A stretch of DNA of 16,209 nucleotides from Bradyrhizobium sp. (lineage in GTDB: Bacteria > Pseudomonadota > Alphaproteobacteria > Rhizobiales > Xanthobacteraceae), in assembly GCA_028290165.1 (NCBI GenBank), contig JAQGKJ010000836.1, positions 1 to 16,209 on the forward strand. Direction: 5' to 3'. The stretch's first letter is position 1, and every line of letters begins with the position of its first letter. Made by a program: the position numbers and the translations under genes. The notes under the pieces were generated by a model. The model was given only the letters and a program-made list of their open reading frames with translations, did no database searches and was not told the origin of the DNA. This document shows positions 1 through 7,163 of this stretch, one piece after another.

Positions 1-1211
1 TGGTACTTCTGCTGGTGGCCGGCACGCAGTTTCTGCCGCCTTCGCGCGTGCTGGGATTTCATGCCACGTCGCATTTCGATGCCGCCTTCATCGTCATGAC
101 GGCGAGCACACTCCTGACGCTGCCATCAAATCTGGTGTCCGGGCTTTATCGTGCGCGCGGCCTTTATAGTCGCGCGGTCTGGCTGCAGAGCAGCGCCATG
201 CTGGTGGCGCAACTCGGGCAACTGATAGCGATCTTCGCGACCGAAAGTCTGCTGGCCGTCACCATCGCATACGTCGCGGCACAACTGCTCCTGCTTGTTT
301 ATCTCGTAGCGATCGATGCGCCGCGGCGATTTCCGTTTTTGCGCGCCGAGCGGCGACTGCCATCGTGGCGTTGGAGCATCGGTCAGTTTCGCTTTGCATT
401 CCCGTTCGCTGTCGCGGGCGCCACCGAAATCGCCTTGCTGTATGCGCCCGTCCTGCTCGTCAGCGCTTTCGTTTCCGATCGCGTGGCTGTTGCCCAATGG
501 GGCCTCACGCGGGTCATCGCGGGAGTGCTGCGGGCGCTCTGCTACCAGACGACGCTGCCGCTCGCCGCCGAACTCGGTCACGATTATGCCGTCGGTTTGA
601 AGGAACAGCTGCGAAGTCTCTACGCCCGCGGGTCGGTGTTTGTTACCTTGCTGGCGGGCCTCGTTGTGTCTGGACTTTTGCCGTTCTGGCCCGATTTTTT
701 CGCGCTCTGGACCCAAGGGAGCGTTCCTCACGATCCGTCGCTTTCGTTCACGCTGCTGATCGGCACCAGCGTTGTGGCGCCGTCGATTCTAGCCCTCAGT
801 TTCGCCAGCTACAGCAACCGCGGAGATCTTCTGGTGCGGACCAAGGGACTTCAGCTTGCTGTTTTCCTGCTTCTTTCGGTGGCCTTGATTCCCCAGATCG
901 GCCCGCTCGGCGCGGCAATTGCCGTCGTCGCCAGCGACCTGCTGGTTCAATTTGGCTTGTTGGCGCTGATCATCATGCGGCAGACGCTGCAGCACCCGTT
1001 TCGGCACATCGCTTTCTTGGCGGCGATGTTGGCGATCATCATCGCATTCGGATGGGGACTGGGTACGGTCATCCGATCATGGACGCCCTGGAATGGATTG
1101 ACCCAGCTTGTTGTCGAGAGCGCGTGCTGGCTGACTGTCATCATCGTCTTGTCCAGTCCGCTGGCAAGCGCAAGCGTGCGCAACAGGCTGATCGCTGCTA
1201 TCCCGACCTGA
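1..1211 (+). CDS. Wzx-type polysaccharide flippase, 5' end missing
   Basis: Integral inner-membrane protein, probably the lipid-linked oligosaccharide flippase of the locus (MOP/polysaccharide-transport superfamily). The reading frame is open to the left edge: codons before the GTG at 15 read V-L-L-L, so the GTG is internal and the N-terminus lies outside. About 400 residues are visible, with many hydrophobic segments separated by short basic loops, for example around residues 60-75, 120-145, 205-225, 265-300 and 310-365 counted from base 15. Family members usually have 12-14 helices and about 420-500 residues, so only a small N-terminal part is missing. No single catalytic motif exists for this family; the call rests on topology, the MATE-like hydrophobic pattern and the polysaccharide context. 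It could be a general membrane exporter of the same superfamily. It ends convergently with the minus-strand methyltransferase gene. Confidence 0.75.
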   Translation, partial: VLLLVAGTQFLPPSRVLGFHATSHFDAAFIVMTASTLLTLPSNLVSGLYRARGLYSRAVWLQSSAMLVAQLGQLIAIFATESLLAVTIAYVAAQLLLLVYLVAIDAPRRFPFLRAERRLPSWRWSIGQFRFAFPFAVAGATEIALLYAPVLLVSAFVSDRVAVAQWGLTRVIAGVLRALCYQTTLPLAAELGHDYAVGLKEQLRSLYARGSVFVTLLAGLVVSGLLPFWPDFFALWTQGSVPHDPSLSFTLLIGTSVVAPSILALSFASYSNRGDLLVRTKGLQLAVFLLLSVALIPQIGPLGAAIAVVASDLLVQFGLLALIIMRQTLQHPFRHIAFLAAMLAIIIAFGWGLGTVIRSWTPWNGLTQLVVESACWLTVIIVLSSPLASASVRNRLIAAIPT

Positions 1212-1229
1212 GATTTGTCCAGGTCGGGA
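1201..1229 (+). terminator. Perfect 10-bp stem-loop spanning the flippase stop codon
   Basis: TCCCGACCTG (1201-1210) and CAGGTCGGGA (1220-1229) are exact inverted copies around a 9-base loop. The TGA stop (1209-1211) sits at the stem-loop junction. It lies between two convergent genes, where a transcript end is expected. No T-run follows on either strand, so a classical intrinsic terminator is not proven; it may protect the 3' end or assist Rho-dependent ending. Confidence 0.45.
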
Positions 1230-1295
1230 GTGAGTGCGGCGAAGGCGACGTTACGCTCGGTGCATGACCCGGCGATACGCCGATAAAGAACCCCG

Positions 1296-2327
1296 CTATT
1301 TCGTTGCCAGCAACGCCACGCCGCTGCCGAGCTTTCTGGCAAAAGGAATGCAGTTGCAGATGGTGTCGTCGATATCCGCAACCCAGGCGGCCCGCGGAAC
1401 CGAAAGCGCAATCCCCGCCTTTTGCGCAACAATGGCGGGATAACGCGTCAGCGATCCATGCTGAATGTACTGGGCATTGCTGAACGCGCTGTAGATCGGC
1501 GACACACGGCGCTTATCAAGAGGTGAACAGAAAGCATTCGGCTCGCGCTTGCCGAATATCTTTGTTCCCAACGAATACCCCGGAGCGCGCCAGGGCTCGA
1601 TGGCCGCGAACTTGCCGCCCGCGGTCAGAATTCTCGCGATCTCCGGGAACGCGACCTCGGTGCGCATGTGGTGCACGCAGCCGCCGACGTAGCATGCATC
1701 CACATGGCAATCTTCGATCGGAATTTCCTCTGCAATGCCGACGAGGCAGCGAAGCCGATCCTTGAATCCGAACAGCGCCGCCAACTCCATTGCGACGCAC
1801 GCCTCTCCGTGCATGGGCGTCAGCAGGATAGCTTCCGCCGCGCCTGCCATCAACAGCAGGACGGCAACGACGCCCTTGCCGCCGATCTGGATGACGCGCT
1901 TTCCCTTGACCGGTCCAATGTGACGATAACAGTCGCGCTCTGCCGCGATATCGATCGTCTCGCAGAGCCAAATATCGGAGTCAGGAAACGGCCCCCGTTC
2001 TGCGTCAGAGAGTTTGCCGATCGAACCCAGATGGCGAAGGCCTGCGGAATCGCTGTTGTCGAGGCTGCCTGTTTCGCGAATTTCTTTGGCGTGTTCGTAA
2101 CCGGTCGCGTTGTAGAATTCCATCTCCTTGTAGGCCTCGTCGTACTGCGGCGAACGAAGATTGCGCGGCCACGGCGATAACTCGGTGACGGCCTCCGGCC
2201 CAAGCAGAATCGGGATTTCGTTTTTGACAAGATAGCGAATGCGACCATCGGCCGTCGTCAGATGGTCCGCGCCATGCGTTGTCAGCGGTTGCTTGCTAAC
2301 GGGGCATACGAGACCGGTGATATTCAT
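1296..2327 (-). CDS. Class I SAM methyltransferase with degenerate Trm112-like N-terminus
   Basis: A 343-residue protein. Residues 1-42 resemble the Trm112/UPF0434 small domain that precedes some methyltransferases: LVCPVSKQPL at 6-15 and NEIPILL near 36-42. However, only one cysteine (C8) of the usual two pairs remains, so metal binding there is doubtful. Residues 143-240 look like a Rossmann SAM domain: strand and glycine loop VIQIGGKG (145-152), a CYVGGCVHHM segment where methyltransferases have their post-motif (212-221), and the helix-turn LTAGGKFAAIEPW (about 234-246). About 95 further residues form a C-terminal extension. The ATG at 2327 has a GGAAGAA-type ribosome site a few bases upstream. 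It may methylate a sugar or lipid intermediate of the glycan; the acceptor cannot be read from sequence. It lies 103 bp downstream of rfbA on the same strand. Confidence 0.7.
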   Translation of the reverse strand: MNITGLVCPVSKQPLTTHGADHLTTADGRIRYLVKNEIPILLGPEAVTELSPWPRNLRSPQYDEAYKEMEFYNATGYEHAKEIRETGSLDNSDSAGLRHLGSIGKLSDAERGPFPDSDIWLCETIDIAAERDCYRHIGPVKGKRVIQIGGKGVVAVLLLMAGAAEAILLTPMHGEACVAMELAALFGFKDRLRCLVGIAEEIPIEDCHVDACYVGGCVHHMRTEVAFPEIARILTAGGKFAAIEPWRAPGYSLGTKIFGKREPNAFCSPLDKRRVSPIYSAFSNAQYIQHGSLTRYPAIVAQKAGIALSVPRAAWVADIDDTICNCIPFARKLGSGVALLATK

Positions 2328-2388
2328 CGAGAGTTCTTCCGAACAGGGCGATTGAGGGCAATCGAGCGCGATCGAAAATCCAAAATTT

Positions 2389-2394
2389 CGTCAA
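2389..2394 (-). promoter_or_regulatory. Possible -35 element for the methyltransferase gene
   Basis: The minus strand reads TTGACG here, 62-67 bases before the ATG at 2327, in an AT-rich patch after the rfbA terminator candidate. No convincing -10 hexamer lies at the expected distance, so this is a weak call. Confidence 0.15.
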
Positions 2395-2412
2395 TTGTAG
2401 GCTGATAGCAAG

Positions 2413-2442
2413 AAAAAGTCTCCGCCGCGCTCAGCCGGACAC
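2413..2442 (-). terminator. Intrinsic terminator candidate for rfbA
   Basis: On the minus strand, GTGTCCG (2442-2436) can pair with CGGAGAC (2424-2418) with one G-G mismatch around an 11-base loop. A run of five T's (2417-2413) follows immediately. The rfbA stop codon (2433-2431) falls in the loop. A GC stem plus T-run is the standard intrinsic terminator form, and it would separate rfbA from the methyltransferase gene. Confidence 0.5.
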
Positions 2443-3336
2443 GTCGCTATCGGGAACCGTCAATCCCAGATTGGCCTGGCGAATGAGATATTGTCCGTAA
2501 GCCGTGCCCTTCATGGGCTCGGCAAGCCGCAGAAGCTGCTCGGCATCGATGAGGCCTTGGGTGAAGGCGACTTCCTCGGGGCAGGCGATCTTCAAGCCCT
2601 GGCGCTTTTCGACAATGTGGATGAATTGAGAGGCTTCCAGCAGGGATTCATGCGTGCCGGCGTCAAGCCAGGCGTATCCACGGCCAAAGCGCTCAACATG
2701 AAGTTCACCGCGCTCAAGGTACCATTGGTTCAGATCGGTGATCTCAAGTTCGCGCCGGAAGGATGGTTTCATTTCGCGCACCACATCGACCACGCGCTCG
2801 TCGTAAAAATACAATCCGGTGACGGCGTAGTTCGATTTCGGCGCTTTCGGCTTTTCGACGATACGCAGGGGACGGTGGGAGGCGTCGAATTCTATCACCC
2901 CATAGCGTTCGGGATCGTCAACCCAGCAGGCGAATACAGTTGCGCCGCGGGGCTGCCGCGCCTTGTCGCGCAACAAGGCGCGTAAATTGTCGCCGTAAAA
3001 GATGTTGTCGCCGAGGATCAAGGCCGATGGACTGCCGGCCAGAAATTCCCGGCCGATCAGAAAGGCTTCCGCGATGCCGCCGGGATGATCCTGGATTGCG
3101 AACGAAAGCTCGATCCCCCATTGTTTCCCGTCGCCGAGGAGGCGCTTGAATTGCTCGATCTCTTCCGGGGTAGTAATGATCAAAAGTTCGCGGATACCGG
3201 CGAGCATCAGCGTTGTCAGTGAATAGTAGATCAAGGGCTTGTCGTAAATCGGCAGCAACTGCTTCGATGTCGCAAGCGTCAGGGGATAGAGCCGTGTTCC
3301 CCGGCCTCCCGCCAAAATGATCCCTTTGCGATTCAT
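2431..3336 (-). CDS. rfbA: Glucose-1-phosphate thymidylyltransferase
   Basis: Makes dTDP-glucose from dTTP and glucose-1-phosphate, the first step of dTDP-deoxysugar synthesis in the cytoplasm. The 301-residue product fits RmlA/RfbA (about 290). It carries the nucleotide-binding signature GGRGTRLYPLT (10-20), the K25-Q-LLPIYDKP segment (25-34), the metal and sugar-phosphate site around LILGDNIFYGD (107-116), and an EKP...YAVTGLYFYD segment near 158-177. The ATG at 3336 is chosen because the protein then begins MNRKGIILAGG as in the family; an upstream in-frame ATG at 3390 would add 18 unrelated residues. A GAAAG ribosome site lies about 8 bases upstream. The partner rfbB is about 9.6 kb away on the same strand, and rfbC and rfbD are not in the window. 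Confidence 0.95.
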   Translation of the reverse strand: MNRKGIILAGGRGTRLYPLTLATSKQLLPIYDKPLIYYSLTTLMLAGIRELLIITTPEEIEQFKRLLGDGKQWGIELSFAIQDHPGGIAEAFLIGREFLAGSPSALILGDNIFYGDNLRALLRDKARQPRGATVFACWVDDPERYGVIEFDASHRPLRIVEKPKAPKSNYAVTGLYFYDERVVDVVREMKPSFRRELEITDLNQWYLERGELHVERFGRGYAWLDAGTHESLLEASQFIHIVEKRQGLKIACPEEVAFTQGLIDAEQLLRLAEPMKGTAYGQYLIRQANLGLTVPDSDVSG

Positions 3337-3380
3337 GCATGCTGCTTTCACGGCCGTGGTGAACTGAAATTCGCAACGGT

Positions 3381-3409
3381 CTCGTAACACGCACTATTCC
3401 ACATCTCAA
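3381..3409 (-). promoter_or_regulatory. Candidate rfbA promoter
   Basis: On the minus strand, TTGAGA (3409-3404) and TACGAG (3386-3381) are separated by 17 bases, leaving a leader of about 40 bases before the ATG at 3336. The -35 is one base from consensus; the -10 matches at only three of six positions. Confidence 0.3.
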
Positions 3410-3475
3410 AATGCTTTCACCTTGAGCGGTGTCTCGGCCCTCGAGGAGGATCGCCGTCGCGCCCACGAAAAATGA

Positions 3476-3502
3476 TTGCCGTGACCGCGCCTTACTTATA
3501 AT
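3476..3502 (+). promoter_or_regulatory. Candidate promoter for the GT8-type glycosyltransferase gene
   Basis: A perfect TATAAT lies at 3497-3502 with TTGCCG at 3476-3481. The spacing is 15 bases, or 16 if ATTGCC is read as the -35. It sits in the most AT-rich part of the divergent 310-bp gap between rfbA and the gene at 3647 and would give a leader of about 140 bases. Nothing else in 3410-3646 was recognised. Confidence 0.4.
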
Positions 3503-3646
3503 TCAATGCTAACAATATCTTACGAGGTGGACTGGATCGCATTGCGACTCCGCGGCTGGTGCGATAGGAATGGATTGTTGCGACGCTTTGACCACGGGAT
3601 TTCCGAAATAACCCGCTGCATTCCGCGATCTGACTGACAAGGCATC

Positions 3647-4675
3647 ATGGCAAAGCACGTCTATTGTACCTATTTCGATCACAATTATCTGTCGCGCGGA
3701 CTTGCTCTTTATCATTCGCTTCAACGGCACGCGCCCGGCTCCCGGCTGTGGGTACTTTGTCTGAGCGAAGCCTGTTACGGGACCCTGGTCGCGCTCGATC
3801 TGCCAAATCTCCTGCCGCGTCGTCTGGCGGATTTCGAAGCCGCCGACCCGGAAGTTGCCGCGACCCGGCCGAGCCGGAGCTTGATCGAATATTACTTCAC
3901 CTGTTCGCCGCCCTGGATGCTCTATGTTCTCAAGAACGAGCCCGATGCAGAGTGGATAACCTATCTCGACAGTGATCTGTTTTTCTTCTCGTCGCCTGAA
4001 CCCATCTATGAGGAACTGCAAGATGCGGCAGTCGCGATTATCCCGCATCGCTATCCGGCCAAGCTAGCCAAGCTGTATAAATTTGGCATTTACAACGTCG
4101 GATGGGTCGGCGTTCGCAACGACCCGGACGGTATCGCGGTGATCAAATGGTGGCGTGAGGAATGCATCGAATGGTGTTACGACTATGTCGATGACCGCCG
4201 CTTTGCCGATCAGGGATATCTGGATGCGTTTTTGAGTCGGTGCGCGCGGGTGAAAGTTATCGGGAACATTGGCGCCAACCTTGCGCCCTGGAATATCGAA
4301 AATTATCGGATCGAGTGTCGGGACGGACAAATCTGGATCAACGAGAGCCATTCGCTGGTTTTTTTCCACTTTCAGGGTCTGCGAAAGGGGCTTCTCTGGT
4401 TCATTTTCAACAGCCATCGTATCTTTGACGCGCCATTCTCCGGCGACGTGCGCAATCACATTTACAAACCATATATCGACGAATTGCTGACGATCGAAAA
4501 AGAGATTAACTCGGTTGTGCAGGTTTCCGACGCGAAACCGCACCGTCGATCGGCAATCGTCGGCGTCAGGCAGTATCTCAAACGCAAGGTGCGGGACATC
4601 GGCGTTCGCGCGTTTCAACTGCTGGACATCGTCACCGGACGTGCGTTCCTGGTATTTCGCGGAAAGGTATATTAG
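3647..4675 (+). CDS. GT8-type glycosyltransferase (DXD, GT-A fold)
   Basis: A 342-residue protein, probably a cytoplasmic or membrane-associated transferase moving a sugar from a nucleotide donor to the growing glycan. The N-terminus MAKHVYCTYFDHNYLSRGLALYHSLQRH has the GT8-like pattern in which the first strand is followed by a helix with many of the residues that hold the nucleotide. D108-S-D110 in ITYLDSDLFFF is the metal-binding DXD motif. FGIYNVGWVGVRND (about 145-158) and RRFADQGYLD (about 184-193) match later GT8 elements, and a histidine-bearing FFHFQG lies near 243-248. The C-terminal 60 residues are basic and may attach to the membrane. The ATG has an AAGG ribosome site 4 bases upstream (3639-3642). 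Donor and acceptor are unknown. It stands alone between two large gaps. Confidence 0.75.
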   Translation: MAKHVYCTYFDHNYLSRGLALYHSLQRHAPGSRLWVLCLSEACYGTLVALDLPNLLPRRLADFEAADPEVAATRPSRSLIEYYFTCSPPWMLYVLKNEPDAEWITYLDSDLFFFSSPEPIYEELQDAAVAIIPHRYPAKLAKLYKFGIYNVGWVGVRNDPDGIAVIKWWREECIEWCYDYVDDRRFADQGYLDAFLSRCARVKVIGNIGANLAPWNIENYRIECRDGQIWINESHSLVFFHFQGLRKGLLWFIFNSHRIFDAPFSGDVRNHIYKPYIDELLTIEKEINSVVQVSDAKPHRRSAIVGVRQYLKRKVRDIGVRAFQLLDIVTGRAFLVFRGKVY

Positions 4676-5186
4676 GCGCCCGGATTCGCAGCACCCGGCG
4701 TCGAAATTCCACTCCCGGCGTTTTTACCAATGATCGGCCGGTCCCTCGGCGAAGAATACGTCGGCCATATCACATTGAGAACTCGGCAAGCTCGGATGTG
4801 ACGTGGGAATTATCGCTCCGGCAAAATTGTAGTTGGCCTGGCATCGCTTCGTTAAAGCGTATGTAAAATTCCCGTCTTCGCGCGATTTGAAGAGCCCGCT
4901 AATCCAGATGCGGACCGTCGGCCAAATGTAGCTCACCCATGTGGAAATCATCCGGTTAGGGAAATTCAAAACGGGAAATATCCGATAACCCATCAGCCGC
5001 TCTTCACCCTGCGTAGGGCATCGCGAACACCCAAGAGAATTCCAGCAGCTGCGCTTTAACGGTTGTTACGTGACCAGCGACGGAAGTAGGATTCTCAATA
5101 TCGACACCGCCGAAAAGGCTTGTTAGTGCTATGGTTCTTGATCGATACGTTCGGCAAGTCATGTTCCAGGCAGAATTTGGTGACTG
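4676..5186. other. 511-bp gap without an assigned gene
   Basis: This stretch separates the GT8-type gene from the aminotransferase gene at 5187 and looks lower in GC than its neighbours. No terminator with a T-run, tRNA or repeat was found. The only coding-like signal is on the minus strand and is given as a separate pseudogene candidate. Weak promoter-like words before 5187 (TTGTTA followed by GATACG) are not convincing. Confidence 0.5.
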
Positions 5187-5189
5187 ATG
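4724..5189 (-). pseudogene. Possible decayed minus-strand gene (two overlapping frames)
   Basis: Two minus-strand frames read one after the other. The first is open from about 5189 to a TGA at 5006-5004 and contains VDIENPTSVAGHV and LLEFSWVFAMPYAG. The second is open through this point to a TAA at 4726-4724 and contains YIWPTVRIWISGLFKS and NFAGAIIPTSHPS. A single +1 shift near 5010-5070 would join them into one protein-like sequence of about 150 residues, rich in aromatic residues. An ATG at 4993 would alternatively give an 89-residue protein. I do not recognise either part. No ribosome site is evident, and the upstream end is cut off by the start of the gene at 5187. This may be a remnant or chance. 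Confidence 0.25.
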
Positions 5190-6287
5190 CTACCGCCATT
5201 TTGGGATTATCGACGCGAGTACGACGAGTTGCGAGATGAGATTCTTGCCGCGGTCGATCGGGTTTTCAGGTCCGGGCAGCTCATTCTCGGACCCGAAGGC
5301 ATTGCGTTCGAGCGGGATATGGCTTCGTACGTTGGCGTGACTGGCGGCGTCGGCGTCAACAGCGGGACGGATGCGATCTACATCGCGCTGGCGGCAGTCG
5401 GCGTTGCCGCCGGCGACGAAGTCATTACGGTCCCCAACACCGCGGTCCCGACGGTGTCCGCGATTCAGATTCTCGGCGCGCGGCCGGTCTTCGTCGATAT
5501 TCGGGACGATGATTTCCTGATGGATGTCGGTCAGATTGAGGCGGCCATCACGCCGCGGACGAAGGCGATCGTTCCGGTTCACCTATATGGCCAATGCGTC
5601 GACCTCGATCCACTGATGGCCATTGCACAGCGCCACGGACTCAAGGTCATCGAGGATTGCGCCCAGTCGCAGGGCTCGCTTTACCGGAACCGCCAATCCG
5701 GAAGCACCGGCCATGCATCGACCTTCTCGTTCTATCCGACAAAATTGCTCGGCGGATACGGCGACGGCGGCATGGTGCTGAGCGACGATGAATCGGTCAT
5801 AAGTCTTGCCCGGTCATTGCGTTTCTACGGCATGGAGGAGACCTATTATTCCGAGCGCCATGGCTACAATTCACGGCTGGATGAAGTTCACGCCGCGATA
5901 CTGGCGTTGAAGCTTCCCAGGGTGGAAGGCTGGATATCCCGCCGTCGGGACATAGCCGGCCGATACCGGCGGGGCTTTTCAGGCAGCGGGCTGAAGATGC
6001 CGAGGGAAGATAGCTACGGCCGGCATGTATATCATCTCTTCGTCGTGGAGACGGCAGGCGACCGCGACGCGACCTTGCAACGTATCGAAGCGTGCGGCCT
6101 TAAGTGCGGCGTGCAATACAGATGGCCTATCCACCTGATGCGAGGCTACGAAGATCTTGGTTATCGCGCGGGTCAATTTCCGGTCGCCGAGAAAAAGGCC
6201 CAGCAAATTTTCTCGCTGCCGATCTATCCGCATTTGAAGGACGAGGAAGTGGACGAGATCATCGAAGTCGTGAGGTCGGCGGTTTGA
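5187..6287 (+). CDS. Nucleotide-sugar 3-aminotransferase (DegT/DnrJ/EryC1/StrS), EvaB/TylB-like
   Basis: PLP-dependent transaminase of 366 residues (family usually 360-390) that would aminate a keto carbon of a dTDP-hexose using glutamate. Family marks are QLILGPE (31-37), NSGTDAIYIAL (58-68) for the PLP phosphate, GDEVITVPNTAVPTVSAI (76-93), PVHLYGQCVD (130-139), PLP-ring aspartate D157 in IEDCAQSQGS, and Schiff-base lysine K186 in SFYPTKLLGGYGDGG. From memory of the family, the LILGPE, NTAVPTVSA and YPTKLLGGYGDGG features and YGMEETYYSERHGYNSRLDE fit C3 transaminases such as EvaB, TylB and FdtB better than ArnB or Per. The ATG at 5187 follows an in-frame stop at 5181, so it is the first possible start. 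Its TGA overlaps the next ATG by one base, tying it to the 2,3-dehydratase. Confidence 0.88.
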   Translation: MLPPFWDYRREYDELRDEILAAVDRVFRSGQLILGPEGIAFERDMASYVGVTGGVGVNSGTDAIYIALAAVGVAAGDEVITVPNTAVPTVSAIQILGARPVFVDIRDDDFLMDVGQIEAAITPRTKAIVPVHLYGQCVDLDPLMAIAQRHGLKVIEDCAQSQGSLYRNRQSGSTGHASTFSFYPTKLLGGYGDGGMVLSDDESVISLARSLRFYGMEETYYSERHGYNSRLDEVHAAILALKLPRVEGWISRRRDIAGRYRRGFSGSGLKMPREDSYGRHVYHLFVVETAGDRDATLQRIEACGLKCGVQYRWPIHLMRGYEDLGYRAGQFPVAEKKAQQIFSLPIYPHLKDEEVDEIIEVVRSAV

Positions 6288-6988
6288 TGCCCGCACAGGA
6301 AAATATCCGCTGGCTGCGCGACCGATTACAGGCGTCATTTGCGCGTGAGCCCAAAGACCCGGCGGAACTTGTCGACTGGCTCGAAGCGCAGCGCAAGCAC
6401 GTGCCGTTTTCGGCCGAGTTGATCCCACTGCGGGAAGTCGCGAACTGGCGGCAGGACGACAACGGAAATATCTACAATACGACCCGTCAGTTCTTTCGTA
6501 TCGAGGGCGTCAGAGTGCGTAGCGCGCCCGGCTTGAGAGAGATATCGGGCTGGGATCAACCGATCTTTACGCAGTCGGAAGGCGGCGTTCTCGCCTTGCT
6601 ATGCCGTGAGACCTTGGACAAGGGCGTTGAGTTCCTCCTGCAGGCGAAGCCGGATCCCGGCAACATCGGTTATCTGCAATTGTGCCCCACTATCCAAAGT
6701 ACCTGGGAAAACATCCGCGGCCTGAAAGGTGCCAAACGACCGACATTTGCCGAATGTCTTGATCCCTCCGAGAATATCCGCGTAATCTATAGATCAACGC
6801 ACAATGAGGAGGGGAGCCGGTTCTGGCGGAAATCAAACGAGAATATGATCTTGTTTGTCGAGGATGCCACCCAGTTGACGATCAATGAGTCGACCTATCG
6901 ATGGGCCAGCTTGTCCCAAATGAAGCAGATGATGTTGTTGGATAACATTGTGGGCCCTTATGTGCGGACCGTGGTTGCTCCGCTCTGA
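6287..6988 (+). CDS. NDP-hexose 2,3-dehydratase, single-domain form
   Basis: Matches the NDP-hexose 2,3-dehydratase family (EvaA, SpnO, TylCVI, Hexose_dehydrat), which removes the C2 hydroxyl of dTDP-4-keto-6-deoxy-glucose to give the 3,4-diketo-2,6-dideoxy sugar. Recognised segments: FFRIEGVRVRSA (69-80), GWDQPIFTQSEGGVLALL (88-105), GVEFLLQAKPDPGN (113-126), QLCPTIQSTWENIRG (131-145), EEGSRFWRKSNENM (174-187) and YRWASLSQMKQMMLLDNIVGPYVRTV (204-229). The known enzymes hold two such units in about 450-480 residues; this one is 233 residues with one complete unit and a natural end. The ATG at 6287 overlaps the stop of the aminotransferase (TGATG), so translation is probably coupled. An in-frame start at 6104 would lie inside the preceding gene and is rejected. 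Function as a homodimer is inference. Confidence 0.88.
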   Translation: MPAQENIRWLRDRLQASFAREPKDPAELVDWLEAQRKHVPFSAELIPLREVANWRQDDNGNIYNTTRQFFRIEGVRVRSAPGLREISGWDQPIFTQSEGGVLALLCRETLDKGVEFLLQAKPDPGNIGYLQLCPTIQSTWENIRGLKGAKRPTFAECLDPSENIRVIYRSTHNEEGSRFWRKSNENMILFVEDATQLTINESTYRWASLSQMKQMMLLDNIVGPYVRTVVAPL

Positions 6989-6989
6989 T

Positions 6990-7009
6990 CGATGACTCAA
7001 TAGTCGTCG
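6990..7009 (+). terminator. Stem-loop just after the 2,3-dehydratase stop
   Basis: CGATGACT (6990-6997) pairs with AGTCGTCG (7002-7009), with one T-G wobble, around the loop CAAT. It starts two bases after the stop codon. No T-run follows, so it is a 3'-end hairpin and not a proven terminator. Confidence 0.3.
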
Positions 7010-7042
7010 TCTCGATGAACTGAATTGGAAATAGCGCCGATC

Positions 7043-7080
7043 ACGCGCTTGCTTACACGCTGCTTGCGCGTTCGATTTTC
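7043..7080 (+). terminator. Weak intrinsic terminator candidate
   Basis: ACGCGC (7043-7048) pairs with GCGCGT (7066-7071). Two further G-C pairs lie inside after a TT/TT internal mismatch, and the short tail TCGATTTTC follows. It lies in the 175-bp gap before the FkbM-like gene and may split the plus-strand block into two transcripts. Confidence 0.25.
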
Positions 7081-7163
7081 GGTTGCAGTCATTTTCCGCT
7101 TCCTGTAATCAGCAGAGAAATGGCGTTTCTTGGCAATTTGGGCTGGTTGGCGAGACGAACTGG

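Noticed and set aside
5189..5198. Minus-strand GGCGGTAGCAT, similar to the ops element bound by RfaH in enterobacterial polysaccharide operons
   Set aside because: It lies on the strand opposite to the gene it overlaps, inside its first codons, and RfaH/ops control is a gammaproteobacterial feature. Chance match.
6104..6286. N-terminal extension of the 2,3-dehydratase frame into the aminotransferase gene
   Set aside because: It overlaps a well-supported coding region by 183 bases; the ATG at 6287 with TGATG coupling is the natural start.
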